Positions 34,192 through 46,426 are shown, numbered from the stretch's first letter. The stretch: 64,000 bases of DNA from Potentilla sterilis (GCA_963682095.1 OY821761.1:12744402-12808401), one strand, 5' to 3'. Notes: generated by a model not told the origin, from the sequence alone. Numbers and translations: made by a program.

Positions 34192-35184
34192 CTACATTAT
34201 AAATAAGTTTCATGCTTCAACAACTATACTAGCAAATTAAATTTTTTGTACCTCTCCATTCTACCATGATGGTCAGGGCTAGGTCTCAGACTGAGATACA
34301 ACCATAGCAAATCTCAAATCACTAAAGATAGTATATCCCATTATATAAAGTATATCCCCTTAATTAATAATGATTTACCATATCCTAATCATTCTACCCT
34401 CTAACTAGAACAGCTAAACTCAGATTACTCCATAATTCAATCGCTTGATCCATCAACACATCAAAACCCAATTTCTATACAATTAGCACCTAAAAGCTGA
34501 ACTAAACCCCTAAAATATGCTCGTATGGTCCAATTGAATCAATATCAAATCTCATTGAACTCAAATTCATGTCATATTACATGTATAATTAAGTTAGCAA
34601 ACTGCAAAACCTAACTATAACTTACAGCAAACCATAATGTAAACATGAGCTGCCGACACCAAATTTACCAATCAACAAAAGCTTAAACAGGTAGTAGGGA
34701 TTGTGTAATCTAAACAATAATTGAAAGTTCGATACATTAACAACACCATTTTTTATTGTCCAATAATCAAATATTAACCTAATCAGCACCAATCTAGATT
34801 ACATGTCCAAATTACAAACTAAACGCTAAACCATCAGTCATGATAATCTAGAGTTTCTTTAACCAAAATTCAAAGGAGTTAGCAATCTTCAATTCCAACA
34901 ACTGGTCTAACAGTACTTCAATTCACATAAATTTCAAGAAGCACAACTAAACTAATTTTCCACTCAAACAAACACAACACATATACGAAGAAAATCCACA
35001 TACCAATTTCAATTTCAAGATCCTAATTGAAACTGTAATCTACTGCAATTGGGGAAATCAAATTCAAAGACGAAAATTGAAACTCCGATCAACGATGAAA
35101 TCAACAATAACATGAATAATCTAACAGTGAATTAAATTAGAGAAGGCTTACAACAGTTTGGACGAGCTCGAACTCGATCCGTAC

Positions 35185-35382
35185 CTGAACCGGCATGAAT
35201 CCGCCGCAAATAAGGAATTGCAGATCGGCAACAATGAGAAATTGTAGATCGGCGGCAGAGAGAGAGAGAGGCGGAACTGAGAAGAAGAAAAAGAAAACGG
35301 AGCTCAGAGAGGGAAAGTAACAGAACGGGAAAGTAAATTTGATGCTTAAAGGTAAAATCGTCCGTTGGAAAACCAAAAACAA
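35185..35382 (-). pseudogene. Leader and first coding exon of the minus-strand chimeric transcript
   Basis: The minus strand has a pyrimidine-rich leader (about 35330-35210) then ATGCCGGTTCAG followed by donor GTACGG. The phase fits the exon at 34191. This mirrors the plus-strand first exon at the other end of the element. Confidence 0.4.
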
Positions 35383-35619
35383 TCCTTTTTTATAATTTAG
35401 TAAAATTGAAAGGAGTTTTTTATAATAAACATATTAAAACCATGTCCTTTTTTATGAAGTGAAAAAGAAAGGGGTTTTTTTTCTTTCTAATTTTCAAAGT
35501 TAGATGGTCCCTTTTTCTATAATATGGTTTAAACAATCAATTTATTTCTTTAATTTCACGAGAAAAAAAGATATTTCCCTTTTAAAATTCTGAATTATGT
35601 AGTCATTTATGTTGAAAAC

Positions 35620-36056
35620 GAGGAATTTTTCACTACTACGGACCACGTGGCAGTACTAATTGGTCCTCTTTTCCCATTAAATTTTTTCACATGAGATTTT
35701 ATTATATAAAATTATTGTAGTTATTTTGTCAAAGACTATTTTGGGTTTCTTATTGTTTTTCTAAACCCTACACCCTAAATCCTAAAACCCTACATCCTAA
35801 AACCTTCTTATTGTTTTTCTAAACCCTACACCCTAAATACTAAAACCCAAAACCCTAAAACCCTAAACCCTAATCTCTAAACCTCAAACCTTAGTCTAAA
35901 CTCATCACAGATCTATTAAAGTCATTTTACAAAAAATAAAATACATAACTTTATAATTTCTGTCATAAAATTCCACGTACGTGTTGAAATTTAATTAGGA
36001 AGTAAGACCACTAAGTATTGCCAGATGGTCCACCCGTAGTATTTAAAAAATTTCTC
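35620..36056. mobile_element. MULE-like MITE containing telomere-like repeats
   Basis: Terminal inverted repeats of about 45 bp (GAGGAATTTTTCACTACTACGG left; GAGAAATTTTTTAAATACTACGG-like right, inverted) with further pairing of CGTGGCAGTACTAATTGGTCC. Flanking 9-mers GTTGAAAAC (35611-35619) and AGTGAAAAC (36057-36065) match at 7 of 9, as in Mutator-type target duplications. 35760-35890 is a run of degenerate CCCTAAA/CCCTACA units. Confidence 0.7.
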
Positions 36057-36187
36057 AGTGAAAACATTATGATTTTCATCTCATTAAATTTCATCTTGTT
36101 CTTTTTTCTTATTCGTCTAAATACAATGATGAGAGTGTATTAATTTTTTATTTTATTTAGCATTTTCATGTTTAAAAATTTGAAGAG

Positions 36188-36357
36188 TGTTAAAGGAAAA
36201 ACACATTATGTGTCTTCGTCAATGTAACTGACGAGAGGTAATTAGGTACGTAGTCATTATTGTCATTAATGTATTTACTATTACCGTTGTAATACTCACC
36301 CTATATAAAGGGGATTATCAATGAAATGAGTAGACCAATTCCCATTTTCCTACAACA
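36188..36357 (+). repeat. copia C 5' LTR
   Basis: 170 bp, TGTTAAAGGAAAAACAC to TTTTCCTACAACA, with CTATATAAAGG as TATA box at 36301. It is followed by CGTTATCAGCAC rather than a standard tRNA-Met site. Confidence 0.9.
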
Positions 36358-37080
36358 CGTTATCAGCACTTTGCTTTAGCCAAAGAAAAAAAACTCCAGG
36401 TTTTGTTCACGAAAAAAAAAAAAACAAAACCCTAATATTCTTTTCTGCCAGCAATAACTTGTCGGAAAATCCCCAGAAATTCACTCTACCGACAACAGTT
36501 CGTCGGAAAAAGAAGGCTCTGCTCTGAAATCCTTACTCTGCCGACGACAGGTTTGTCGGCAAAAGCTTGAAAATCTTAGCACACCCAGAAATCTTCTCTG
36601 GGCACCCTTCCAATCTCAGCTCTGCCGCCGCGGCCTTGAGCCGATCTTCAGCGCCACGCCAGCAGTCCTGCTCGCCGGCCCAGCTTGACGTCATCGACGC
36701 TCCTTCGAACCCGATCGAGCTGCCTCGCCTCGATCGGCGTCTGCCCCAACTGGCCTCCGATCTATTCCCCCCCTCCGATCGGCCGACGAACCTGGCGCCG
36801 CCCTCCTCGCTCCGCCTTCCGCGCCAGCGCAGCCCTCCGCTCCGCGCGATCTGAAAAAAAATTTCGACCCGTGTCCTTTGGGCTCGTTCCAACCCGGAAG
36901 CACAGGAACCCGATCCAGCTTCTACCGACGACAGCTCGTCGGGAAAATGCTGCCTCCAGAAGTTCTCCCGACGAAATTTTGTCGGCAGAACTTGCACTCG
37001 ACCCGACCCGACCCGGATATAGGTGACCCGACCCACGAAAAAAAACAGAATTTTCTTTTTGGGATAAAAATTTGAAGGTA
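36358..37080 (+). other. copia C leader with CCGACGA palindromes and GC-rich block
   Basis: The leader has several short inverted motifs resembling ACCGACGACAG...TCGTCGGAAAA (about 36490-36510, 36540-36560, 36925-36985) and a GC-rich block (36600-36900) that gives long frames on both strands. These frames have no family motifs and look compositional. Confidence 0.5.
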
Positions 37081-38004
37081 ATTTTTGAAATTATCGTATA
37101 GTAATTTATATTTACTGTGTGACTATTCATATGGATATTGTTTAAATGTGAAAATCATATGAAATTATTTAATTTATATGATAAATGTGAAATATATATG
37201 ATTAAAGTGACTAATCATATGAATATTATTTGTTTTTATGTGGCATAACAATTACGATACGGCGATCAATATGTGACGACTACTTGGAGACGGAGATAAA
37301 GCAATCGCTTTATATGCAGTTTATTTGGCAAACTGATAGTATGAATTTCTCTGCTTTCGTTAAATCTCTATCATATAATGCTTTTATTAAATCGCATTAA
37401 TATTTATTTAAATGTTAAATATAGAGCATTATATGTTCATTTTTGCTGTTAGATAATTATTTTATTTAACATGTTATTTAGTTTAAACATTGCCCTGATA
37501 ATGTAATTTCATGAGCATTGTAATATAAAGAAAAAGTGACAAACCTATATTGTGAAAAAGCATTTTCACGAAGTAAGAAAAATATGACCATTACAAATTT
37601 TGGTCTTGAAATCCAATTTTTATTTATTGAAAATTTTTCAACATGGATATCTTATTTATTGTGTAGAAAACAACGATAATGGAATTTCATTAGCTTCACA
37701 TGCAATGAAAATGGAGAAACCAAAATTTTATTGTGATAACGAAATTTCACGAAGCATCGGATTTACCATAATGTATATTGATTTATATTAGTCGTCGTGC
37801 ATGTCATTTAGACCACGAGATTAATACATTCTATTATTCCTCTATTTTATAGATGGTTTAACCATCACAGTTTAGTTTTGACATATTGGACTCTGAAGAA
37901 TTTGAGTACCAAATTCCCCTATTAAGCCAACTAAAGCTTGAGCATGGTATATTTATGAAAATTGCTTTATGTAAATAGCTAAGAAATAATTACAATATCT
38001 GAAT

Positions 38005-38205
38005 GACAATGTAAGGTCTGAGAAAAAGAAATTTCCTGAAACAAATTATGCAAAGTAATGCAACAACCCTAAAACAAAGGGCAATGATGATGTAAGTTAT
38101 GAGAAAACAAAGAGTAATGACGATGTAAGGTCTTAGACAAAGATATTTCTGAAACAAATTATGCAAAGTAATGAAACAACCCTAAAACAAAGGGCAATTA
38201 CGAAG
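38005..38205 (+). repeat. Local tandem duplication in copia C
   Basis: 38010-38085 and 38130-38200 share ACAAATTATGCAAAGTAATG and AACAACCCTAAAACAAAGGG, about 119 bp apart. The region could derive from gag but cannot be translated. Confidence 0.6.
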
Positions 38206-39699
38206 GACGTAAAAATCTCTATATTCATCCAAAAGTGAGTGGAGACAATATACCATTTGAAAAGCTGACATTGGGGACATGTCATGTGCAGTGAAGCACT
38301 CTGTCATTGTTGTAAATCAATGAAGTATTGATACGTACATTATAAGCTAGCAAAGAATTAGCTGCGACTTACAATAAGTATAAAGAATCATACGAGTACG
38401 CATAATTTTGAAAAAGTATCTTCAATATCCAACAAGAACATTGAAAATAAATTTACAACTAAAAGCATACAAAATGGGAAGAAGATGTCAATGAAACGAC
38501 TCATCATTGCAGCTATTAAAAGAGCAAAAAGGGTCTGGCTCAATCCAAAATAGACGTTGATTAGTCTACTTATAAATTTCCAAGATATCATTATAAAGGC
38601 TTTTACGCCTAAATTAGACTTTTGGTCTTAAAGTTTCTATCTCGCAATTGGACAAGACTAAATACAATCGTTGGCATGTTAATTTTTGAATTTTCTCTCA
38701 ATGAATTGAGATTATTCAAATTTTATTCATAATATACATAATTCAATTTTCTGCATCTAACTTTGTAAAGTATTGCATAAAGTAAAGCAACATATCATAA
38801 TATAGGCATGAAATAAAGAACCGTGTGCAAAGAAACGCACAATGTAATCCCTAAAATAATAGTACTGAAGAACAGTAGTACTATATCAATAGTATATGAT
38901 AATGATTAGTATATCAAAGAAAGTAATAAGGATCAGTATATCTTTTCCTTTGAGATTCATAATACACCTGCCTAATTGGGATTATAATCTCTTTTATTAC
39001 AAATCCCATCGAGTTACTCTAAAGAACTTGAGTTACGTTTCGATATATATTGAACATATGTCAAATTGACAAACAATGCCAAGAGAAAATTGAATTTTGT
39101 TTTCCACATTATAAAGAAATTTACGCCACGATTTTCATGTGAAAAAGACACAAGTGAGAATTCATTTGAGCTCCTTTGCATTACCTCTAAATGACTACGA
39201 ATGTAAACGAGTATTAGAGAAGATTATATGTCAACTTAGTAGGTTCTAAGTAACCGCTAATTAAATCCAACGTCATAAGAAAATGATCTTTTGGAATTCT
39301 GACATAGATTGGCTTTGATCTGGTGATCCATACATTAAAGAAACTACTATGGACACCCATATTTTTGGATAAATAGAAGCAAACACTAGAAGAATATGGT
39401 TTACACACGAATCTGAGGACGATCAATGAACATTTTATCCTCAAATATTGTCATATAGGGTTGAAGACGTATGTTCAATTCCTAAATTCCGCCGCTCCCC
39501 TAATGTGGCATTATAATATATTTGATGCACAAGCATATGCATTTATACCTTATTATGCTTCTCCTATCCGTCGTGATTTTATGGATAAAAGTACATCATT
39601 CAAAGCCTATTCGTTAAAGCAATTATGATTGAGATCATCATATGCAAAGGACACATGAGTTTCTCATTATGTTGTTATATTGATTCAAAAGAGGATTCA

Positions 39700-40500
39700 G
39701 TGGATCGATTCAACCAACTTGCGGACACCATAGATACTTTATGGTGTTGGTTGTTGTGTCAACACGCTGGTCACGTGTCATGACACCATCCACTATTAAA
39801 ATTTATGCTGCTTATGCTAGACTATCAAAGCACCTAGGCCGGGTTAATTTCCGTAGGCGCAATGATTTTCATAGCTTATTATATGGGATATGTAATGGGC
39901 ATCATAGTCTTATATAAAAACTCAATTGGTCTCACGGAAAACGACTATAGTAATAGTCTTAATATTGGTAAAGCACACCAATACTTCCGTTTTGGGTTAT
40001 GCAATTTTGCATGCAGCGTTATTTATTCATCTATAGCCATCATTATTGAACAAATTTACACTATAGCTAGTGACTATATGTGATGATTTTAAAGGATCTC
40101 AAACGAACTCGTAATCCTTGAGCTCTTTTGGATTGACATGGATCTACCATCCTTGAGCTCGGCTAAATGGTTTTATGTGCCAAAATTACACCGCCACAGC
40201 ACACAATGATGGGTCCCTTGAGATGCATAAATATTTATGATGGAAAAGAACTTCCAGCTAGTCCGCTATGTCGAAACCTTGACAGGCGATCTATTCATCG
40301 CTACATTTGCGGAGTGTCACTTTGATGAGACAGTCTTCCCGTCGTTAGGGGGAGATAAGAACAAGTATGTTCAAGTGGAACGACATGAATTGTCGTGGTT
40401 TGTCCCCACTGTGTCTCATCCTGATCCCCAAAATAACACAAAGTAAAGTGTATAGATGTCTAATATATTAAAGTGACGAGATCAAATAAACCTGCTGCAA
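39700..40500 (+). pseudogene. copia C integrase remnants
   Basis: A stretch near 39740-39780 resembles the copia integrase core in broken frames. 40237-40446 is open and encodes RYVETLTGDLFIATFAECHF, then DETVFPSLGG and HELSWF, a conserved segment between integrase and RT of this copia lineage. Multiple frameshifts surround it. Confidence 0.7.
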
Positions 40501-41039
40501 ACATGCCTGCAAGGATAGTGTCCTATCAAGAGGACATTGTGCCACCCAAGAGGAATTGGACATTGCACCACCACTATGGATAGTGGCATGGTGACACCAT
40601 AAGTGGCATAAATGGTGTCACAGGCCGTGGCTCTCCAAGGAAGAGGGAGAGGCCACCTTAGGTTCGATAAGTACTTGCCTAAAGGAAGAAAGCAAGTTTG
40701 GCACAATCTGATCTATTGATCAGTGATACTCAAATCCGTCTCATGAGAATATTTATGGATTGTGGTTATCATTGGGGGACGCCTCAAATGCTAGAACTAA
40801 TCCTTAAAGTATAGAGATCTCTACAAACACATTACACTAGTGTACATGAGGACGTGGAATAATGAGTCTACTATCGAACCATACTTCGTTGAAAAATGTC
40901 AACGTAGTAAACTGGCCAAATGGAAAGAAGCGATCCAGTATAAACAAAGAGATAGGTATTTGGGCAGGTAACGCCGACACCGCAAATATAAAACCTATCA
41001 AATATATCTTTGTTAGAATGCGTAATGAGAATAAGAGTA

Positions 41040-41240
41040 TGTAGACTCACCTTATGGCGCAAGGTCTCTCAAAAACGCACTGGAATCGACTACGAGGAGA
41101 TATTCTCTCATAATGGACTATGAGGAGACAATCTCTCGTAATGGATGTCATTGCACTCCACTACCTTGTCAGTTTGGTAGTTTCCGAAAAACTGAACATG
41201 CAGCTTACGAAAAGTGATCAAAACATATATCTCTATGGGG
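41040..41240 (+). pseudogene. copia C RT remnant
   Basis: Broken frames contain a MAQGLS/TGIDYEE-type segment around 41053-41105 and VMDVIALHYLVSLVVSEKLN-like residues around 41140-41200, the region leading into the copia RT core. The catalytic part is missing or unreadable. Confidence 0.55.
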
Positions 41241-42443
41241 ATCTAAATTAAGAGATATACATGAGGATCCTAAACGGACTTGATCCACCCAAATCAAGTG
41301 ACTCTAGATCACATGAGTACGTTTGCAAAAGAAATTGAAACGTTCACTAAAGTGACCACTTGATTGGAAAGAGATTGATGAATCATGCCCTTGCGTTTTC
41401 ATTATGGATATATATGAACTCTAAATGAAATAAGAGAAACTCAGTGTATTGTAAATCCTAAGTTGAGAATGAAAAAGATTTTGGGAATACACAGTCTTGA
41501 AATGGAACTCAAGGACTGTAATGATGGTGATTATCCATCAATCGGCTTAGGCACTCTAAAGAATAAAGTGAGGCCTACATATATTCCCATGATCAGTCGA
41601 AGTCTTTACTCTAATAATAGATCCATTTATCATCTAAAGGAAGATGATGAAGAAGTGTTGGGAAATGAAATTCCTATACAAGTGCAATCACGTATGATTG
41701 TACTTAAACACAACATGTAGGACTCGACCTCTCATTCGATGAGAATTTTTAAAGCTATGTTTAGCTCTGCGCCCACCCAACACAACTGGTTCTTTCAAAT
41801 ACTTAAAGATATGAAAGATTTGGGCTGATTCAATCTCTACATAGAATGTGACATGATAAAGAAATTATCCACGTCATAGCTAACTATGCGTAAAGAAAAA
41901 CGCATTAAAGGTGAGATAAGAAAATCTGTTATTACAGATCAATTTCAAATCTCTTAATGGTTCACCCATACTCTAGACGAAGTTATGACTATTTTGTTAT
42001 ATGAAGGTCATACCACGAGTGAACCTGATGTTCAATATGAACCTATGTATTCAGTTCATGAACAACCTTATCCTCAAGATCAAAGTAAATCAAGTTGGAT
42101 CTGAGGACGATGTGGCAAGATTTAGTTACTAAATCATTGCTCAAAGTCACATTTGGAAAAACATGTGAAAATGCATAAGTATGCTAATAAGACTGAAGCT
42201 CCCTTGATCAAATGAAAGAATCAGGGAGAAACCCATGATTAATGTAAAAATCAGGGGGAGGTGCAGACATCAGGGGGTGTCTAGCACATACATGTTGTTT
42301 TCAAATGTAATAGGTGCGTTGCGCTCTTTTTGTCCTTCGACCAAAGTTTTATTTTCTCCCATTGGGTTTTTGTTACTTGGCAAGGTTTTTAATGAGGCAA
42401 CACCACATGCACCAGTTTACCTCTGACTCGGCACAAGGGGGAG

Positions 42444-42609
42444 TGTTAAAGGAAAAACACATTATGTGCCTTCGTCAATGTAACTGACGAGAGGTAATTA
42501 GGTAGTCATTATTGTCATTAATGTATTTACTATTACCGTTGTAATACTCACCCTATATAAAGGGGATTATCAATGAAATGAGTAGACCAATTCCCATTTT
42601 CCTACAACA
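42444..42609 (+). repeat. copia C 3' LTR
   Basis: 166 bp, one substitution (T/C at 42470 region) and a 4-bp gap (TACG) from the 5' LTR, followed by TSD AAGAG. Confidence 0.9.
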
Positions 42610-42617
42610 AAGAGAAC

Positions 42618-43084
42618 TGTTTCTGCCCAAACCCTGGGGCCTGGCAGAAGCATAATAATAAAGCTATAAAGAACACAGCAAGTATAGTGGTTCACCGTGC
42701 CATCGGAGGGCACGGCTACGTCCACTTGGAATCCAATAGGAATAGCCAATAAGCCATCGGGTTACAAGGATAGAGTGCCTTGGATCCAAGATCCTTAATA
42801 CTAAGGGGGAAGCCTCCTATTTATAGGGAAGGAAGGCTCCCTCCTTTACCATGTTTCCAATGTGGGATGCTCACTACACTATTACATATTTCCCTACTCA
42901 CGAAGCTACTTCAGGCGCCCGGTGGCACTGCTTTCGAGTGCGGTACCGGTGATGTGGAACAATAGAGATGTAGCCGGGGTGCTGGTCTACTCGCTAGATG
43001 CCGGAAGTAGGACCCTTGATGCCGGTTGCACGGTCCACGAGGTCGCCGGATGTGCTTGGCGGTGCACCATATATACTGTCAACA
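42618..43084 (-). repeat. Element D 3' LTR
   Basis: Termini TGTTGACAGTATATATGG and GGGCAGAAACA on the minus strand. It differs from the 5' LTR at about ten positions by eye. Confidence 0.9.
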
Positions 43085-43299
43085 AGTCCCCCAAGTTCCC
43101 GAGTAAGAGTGCAATCTTACTTGGGGAGTTAATCATCATGTGCCGCCAAGCATAGGTGGTGACCGAGTCACCCCTACTACCACCAGTCCCCGAAGTCTCT
43201 AAGTGAGATTGGGCTCTTGCCGGGCGTTCGACTTGGCCGGGAGTGATGAGGTGCCGGGCGAGATGATGTGCCGGGCGAGATGAGCCGCTGCTGAACAGG

Positions 43300-43530
43300 A
43301 CCGGGCCTGCTGAATCCGGGGTGACCCGCTGGGTGGGGTGACCCGCCGGATAGGACCGGTACGGCTGAATCCGGGGTGACCCGCTGGAGGGGGTGACCCG
43401 CTGGATAGGACCGGTACAGCTGAATCTGGGGTGACCCGCTGGAGGGGGTGACCCGCTGGATAGGACCGGTACGGCTGAATCCGGGGTGACCCGCTGGAGG
43501 GGGTGACTCGCTGGATAGGACCGGTACGAG
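43300..43530 (-). repeat. 55-bp tandem repeats in element D
   Basis: Unit GACCGGTACGGCTGAATCCG... repeated at 43354, 43409, 43464 and 43519 (exact 55-bp period). As 55 is not a multiple of 3, the three reading frames cycle through the array; both minus frames remain open across it. Confidence 0.85.
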
Positions 43531-43554
43531 AGCACGGCGATACCGTCCAAGCGA

Positions 43555-43866
43555 GATGCCATCGGACGGATCGGTGAGCAAGGCGATTCCGTCCGGGCGT
43601 TCTGCCATATCGGACGGATCGGGGAGCAAGGCGATTCCGTCCGGGCGTTCTGCCATATCGGACGGATCGGTGAGCACGGCAATTCCATCCGGGCGTTCTG
43701 CCATATCGGACGGATCGGTGAGCACGGCGATTCCGTCCGGGCGTTCTGCCATATCGAACGGATCGGGGAGCAAGGCGATTCCTTCCGGGCGTTCTGCCAT
43801 ATCGGACGGATCGGTGAGCACGGCGATTCCGTCCGGGCGTTCTGCCATATCGGACGGATCGGGGAT
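43555..43866 (-). repeat. 48-bp tandem repeats in element D
   Basis: Six full copies starting CGGACGGATCGG at 43563, 43611, 43659, 43707, 43755 and 43803, plus a partial. 48 bp is 16 codons; minus frames read PIRPIWQNARTESPCS or DPSDMAERPDGIAVLT per unit, and the plus strand is open too. Confidence 0.9.
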
Positions 43867-44515
43867 GGCGTTACCGTAACGCGATGCATACTGATGCGCA
43901 TACTGAGATGCGATGCGTTGGAATGCGTGCACCGTAGTACGATGCATTGTAATGCGATGCATAATGGTGGCGATGCATGTGATGATGTGAGGTCTCGACC
44001 GGTGGACTGCCATGTCGAAACGAGTCCCCCAGTGCAGTTTCTGCCAACGGCAGGCCAGGAGTAGCCCGGTGCTAGCCTGCGAGGAGGCCTGTTGGTGCGT
44101 GGAATAAGCCAACAGGTACCCCGGAGAGTGTTGCGGCTATGTTGGAGCGCCGGTTAACACTTGCTAGTTCTTCTCAGCTTTTGTTAGATAAGCGTTGAGT
44201 TAATGTGCAGGTTTGTTAGCCTGCGGGGAGACTTGTTCTGTGTTAGAGAAACAATCTGCCCAGTGGAGTGGCGTTGAGATAACGAGTCTCGCCATGTATC
44301 CCCAAATGTATCACAGTTCAGTGTGATGCACGGTTTTTATCCTGCTGGACAAGAGTACATGTGTTAGATGTAAACTCGCCCGGGTTTATAAAGCCCATGC
44401 GTTTCGAAGTCTTAAGTTGTTGCTGACTCGTCCCCGGTTGAATGTTACATAACCGGTGGAATACCATGGAGCCGGTTGGATACTACACAATCGGCGAGAG
44501 CCATGGAGCGCTGCT

Positions 44516-45195
44516 GTAATGCGATGCATAATGATGGCGATGCATTGATAAGCGCATAATGATATGCGTGCAACCGATGATCAACCGATGCATAATGATA
44601 TGAGCAGCACTGATAAGCGCATAATGACATGCGTGCAACGATGCATACTGATATGCGATGCATTGCAATGCTGAGATGATCAACCGATGCATACTGATAT
44701 GAGCAGCACTGATAAGCGCATAATGACATGCGTGCAACGATGCATACTGATATGCGATGCATTGCAATGCTGAGATGATCAACCGATGCATAATGATATG
44801 AACAGCACTGATAAGCGCATAATGACATGCGTGCAACGATGCATACTGATATGCGATGCATTGCAATGCTGAAATGATCAACCGATGCATAATGATATGA
44901 GCAGCACTGATAAGCGCATAATGACAGGCGTGCAACGATGCATACTGATATGCGATGCATTGCAATGCTGAGATGATTAACCGATGCATAATGATATGAG
45001 CAGCACTGATAAGCGCATAATGACATGCGTGCAACGATGCATACTGATATGAGATGCATTGCAATGCTGAGATGATCAGCCGATGCATAATGATATGAGC
45101 AGCACTGATAAGCGCATAATGACATGCGTGCAACGATGCATACTGATATGCGATGCATTGCAATGCTGAGATGATCAACCGATGCATAATGATAT
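44516..45195 (-). repeat. 99-bp tandem repeats in element D
   Basis: Six to seven copies with exact 99-bp spacing (CTGA(G/A)ATGAT at 44671, 44770, 44869, 44968, 45067, 45166), differing by a few substitutions and no indels. 99 bp is 33 codons, so minus frames 45158-44445 and 45331-44483 stay open through all copies (YASLHACHYALISAAHI per unit). Related TGATGCATAATG-rich sequence extends to about 43900. Confidence 0.9.
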
Positions 45196-45239
45196 GAGCT
45201 CGTGCTTTGATCACATGTCTAATTATCAATATTTCCCAA

Positions 45240-46270
45240 CAGATTATGCACAGGTGAAGCATGCGTTGAGTAATAATAAATAAGTTAGAATACTTAGCTT
45301 TGGAGAAAGCTGCCGGGTGTTGAAATAGCATGCGAGAAGGATTCCCGGGTTGCCCGGTGAATGTCTACGGGTGTAGAGAGCAGCTTGATTGTGCTGTTTG
45401 GAGCAGTGGGTGTCCAGAGAAGATTGCTGGGTGCCAAGAGAAGATTGTTGCAGCTCAATCTGCTGGAAACTGACCTGGTTCGGCCCGCTGGATCTAATCC
45501 GTTGCTGCAGCTCGATCCGGCCCAACCCTTCCGTTGACCGGGTCCTGACCATTTGAACCAGCCCTTTTCCCGCCATTTTCTTCCTTTGCTTCCTCTTTCG
45601 CGTCCGGCCTCTCTCTCGGCCGAGGACCCTTGTCCGGCCTCTCTCTTCCGGTGATGAAGACCACCGCATCGTTCCGCCCGGGAGGAGGGAGATGAGCCGC
45701 TCCGGTCCCGGAGAGGAGTGCCGTACCGGAGGTAGTCAGTCGGCCGGGGTTGACGAAACCGCACCGCACCGGAGACGACGCACCAGAAGGGAGGAGCCGG
45801 TCATCTGGAGAGGGTGAAACTGCACCGCCCGGAGATGCTGGCGTCGGTGAGGAGACCCATCGGCCGGGGAGGATGACCCAGCGGCGAGGAGCCGAACCGG
45901 AGGAGGCCAGAACCAGAGGAGGAGTCTGTTGCCGCTGCTGGCCGAACCGGAGGAGACTGCGCATCGGAGCCCGGAGAGAAAGCCACCGGAGGTGCTGGGG
46001 CCGATCCGGGGTGCTAGTTTCGGGCGGTGCCATGGATGCCGGAGTCGAGGCTGCGGAACCGGGGGCGTCGTAGGTGACTCGCCGGACTGCCGACCGGGCC
46101 GTCGCGGGCGAGTTGCCGGCTCGCCGACGGTGGCCTGCAGCGGTGCGAGGCGGAGGGAGATGGCGGTGGCGAAGGAGGATCCGTCCGAGTTGGGGCCGGG
46201 CGAGAAGAATGGTTGACCCGCGTTGAACCGCGCTGACCGGGTCACGATTGGGCCGGACTTGCTGGGCCAC
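45240..46270 (-). CDS. GC-rich open region of element D, no known family
   Basis: Overlapping minus frames (46270-45494, 45764-45294, 45669-45244) lie just after the primer site, where gag would be. The longest, 258 codons, is Arg/Pro/Ser/Gly-rich (for example RPNRDPVSAVQRGSTILLAR) with no zinc knuckle. High GC alone can keep frames open, so coding status is unproven. Confidence 0.3.
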
Positions 46271-46426
46271 TGGCCGGTTGCTCCTAGCAGACCCGCTGGC
46301 CTAGGCTGCTGGTGCTGGGCAGGCTAGCTGGGCAGCTTGCTGATTATTCGGGACTTGTTGTCCGGGCAGTAGCTTGCCGGCAGAGCAACACAGCTTTTTG
46401 TAAGCCTTCCCACAGACGGCGCCAAT

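Larger units (their letters stand above)
29690..35560. mobile_element. Candidate gene-capture element (Pack-MULE-like)
   Basis: Between diverged inverted end regions (about 29700-29790 and 35395-35540, both with repeated TTATAAAAAAG-type units) lie fragments of three unrelated nuclear genes: leucine aminopeptidase (+), aconitase (-) and an FAD-dependent oxidoreductase (-). The fragments keep introns. Each end has an inward-facing promoter/first-exon unit (ATG 30039 +, ATG 35196 -). Fragment mixtures with introns are typical of Pack-MULEs or Helitrons. Exact ends and target duplication could not be fixed, so the element type is inferred. Confidence 0.55.
36188..42609 (+). mobile_element. Ty1/copia element C, recent insertion, decayed interior
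   Basis: LTRs at 36188-36357 and 42444-42609 differ by one substitution and a 4-bp indel. The TSD AAGAG is perfect (36183-36187, 42610-42614). Polypurine tract CACAAGGGGGAG lies at 42432-42443. Despite this, the 6.1-kb interior has no long open frame; only broken integrase and RT pieces are visible. It was therefore probably mobilised in trans as a non-autonomous element. Confidence 0.92.

Noticed and set aside
35760..35890. CCCTAAA-like repeats as a true telomere or chromosome fusion point
   Set aside because: Short, degenerate, and enclosed by MITE terminal repeats.
36533..37130. Several long overlapping frames on both strands
   Set aside because: High GC content of the copia leader keeps frames open; no family motif is seen.
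43555..45195. Regular direct repeats that could look like a CRISPR array
   Set aside because: Units are contiguous (48, 55 and 99 bp) with no unique spacers, inside an LTR element of a plant genome.
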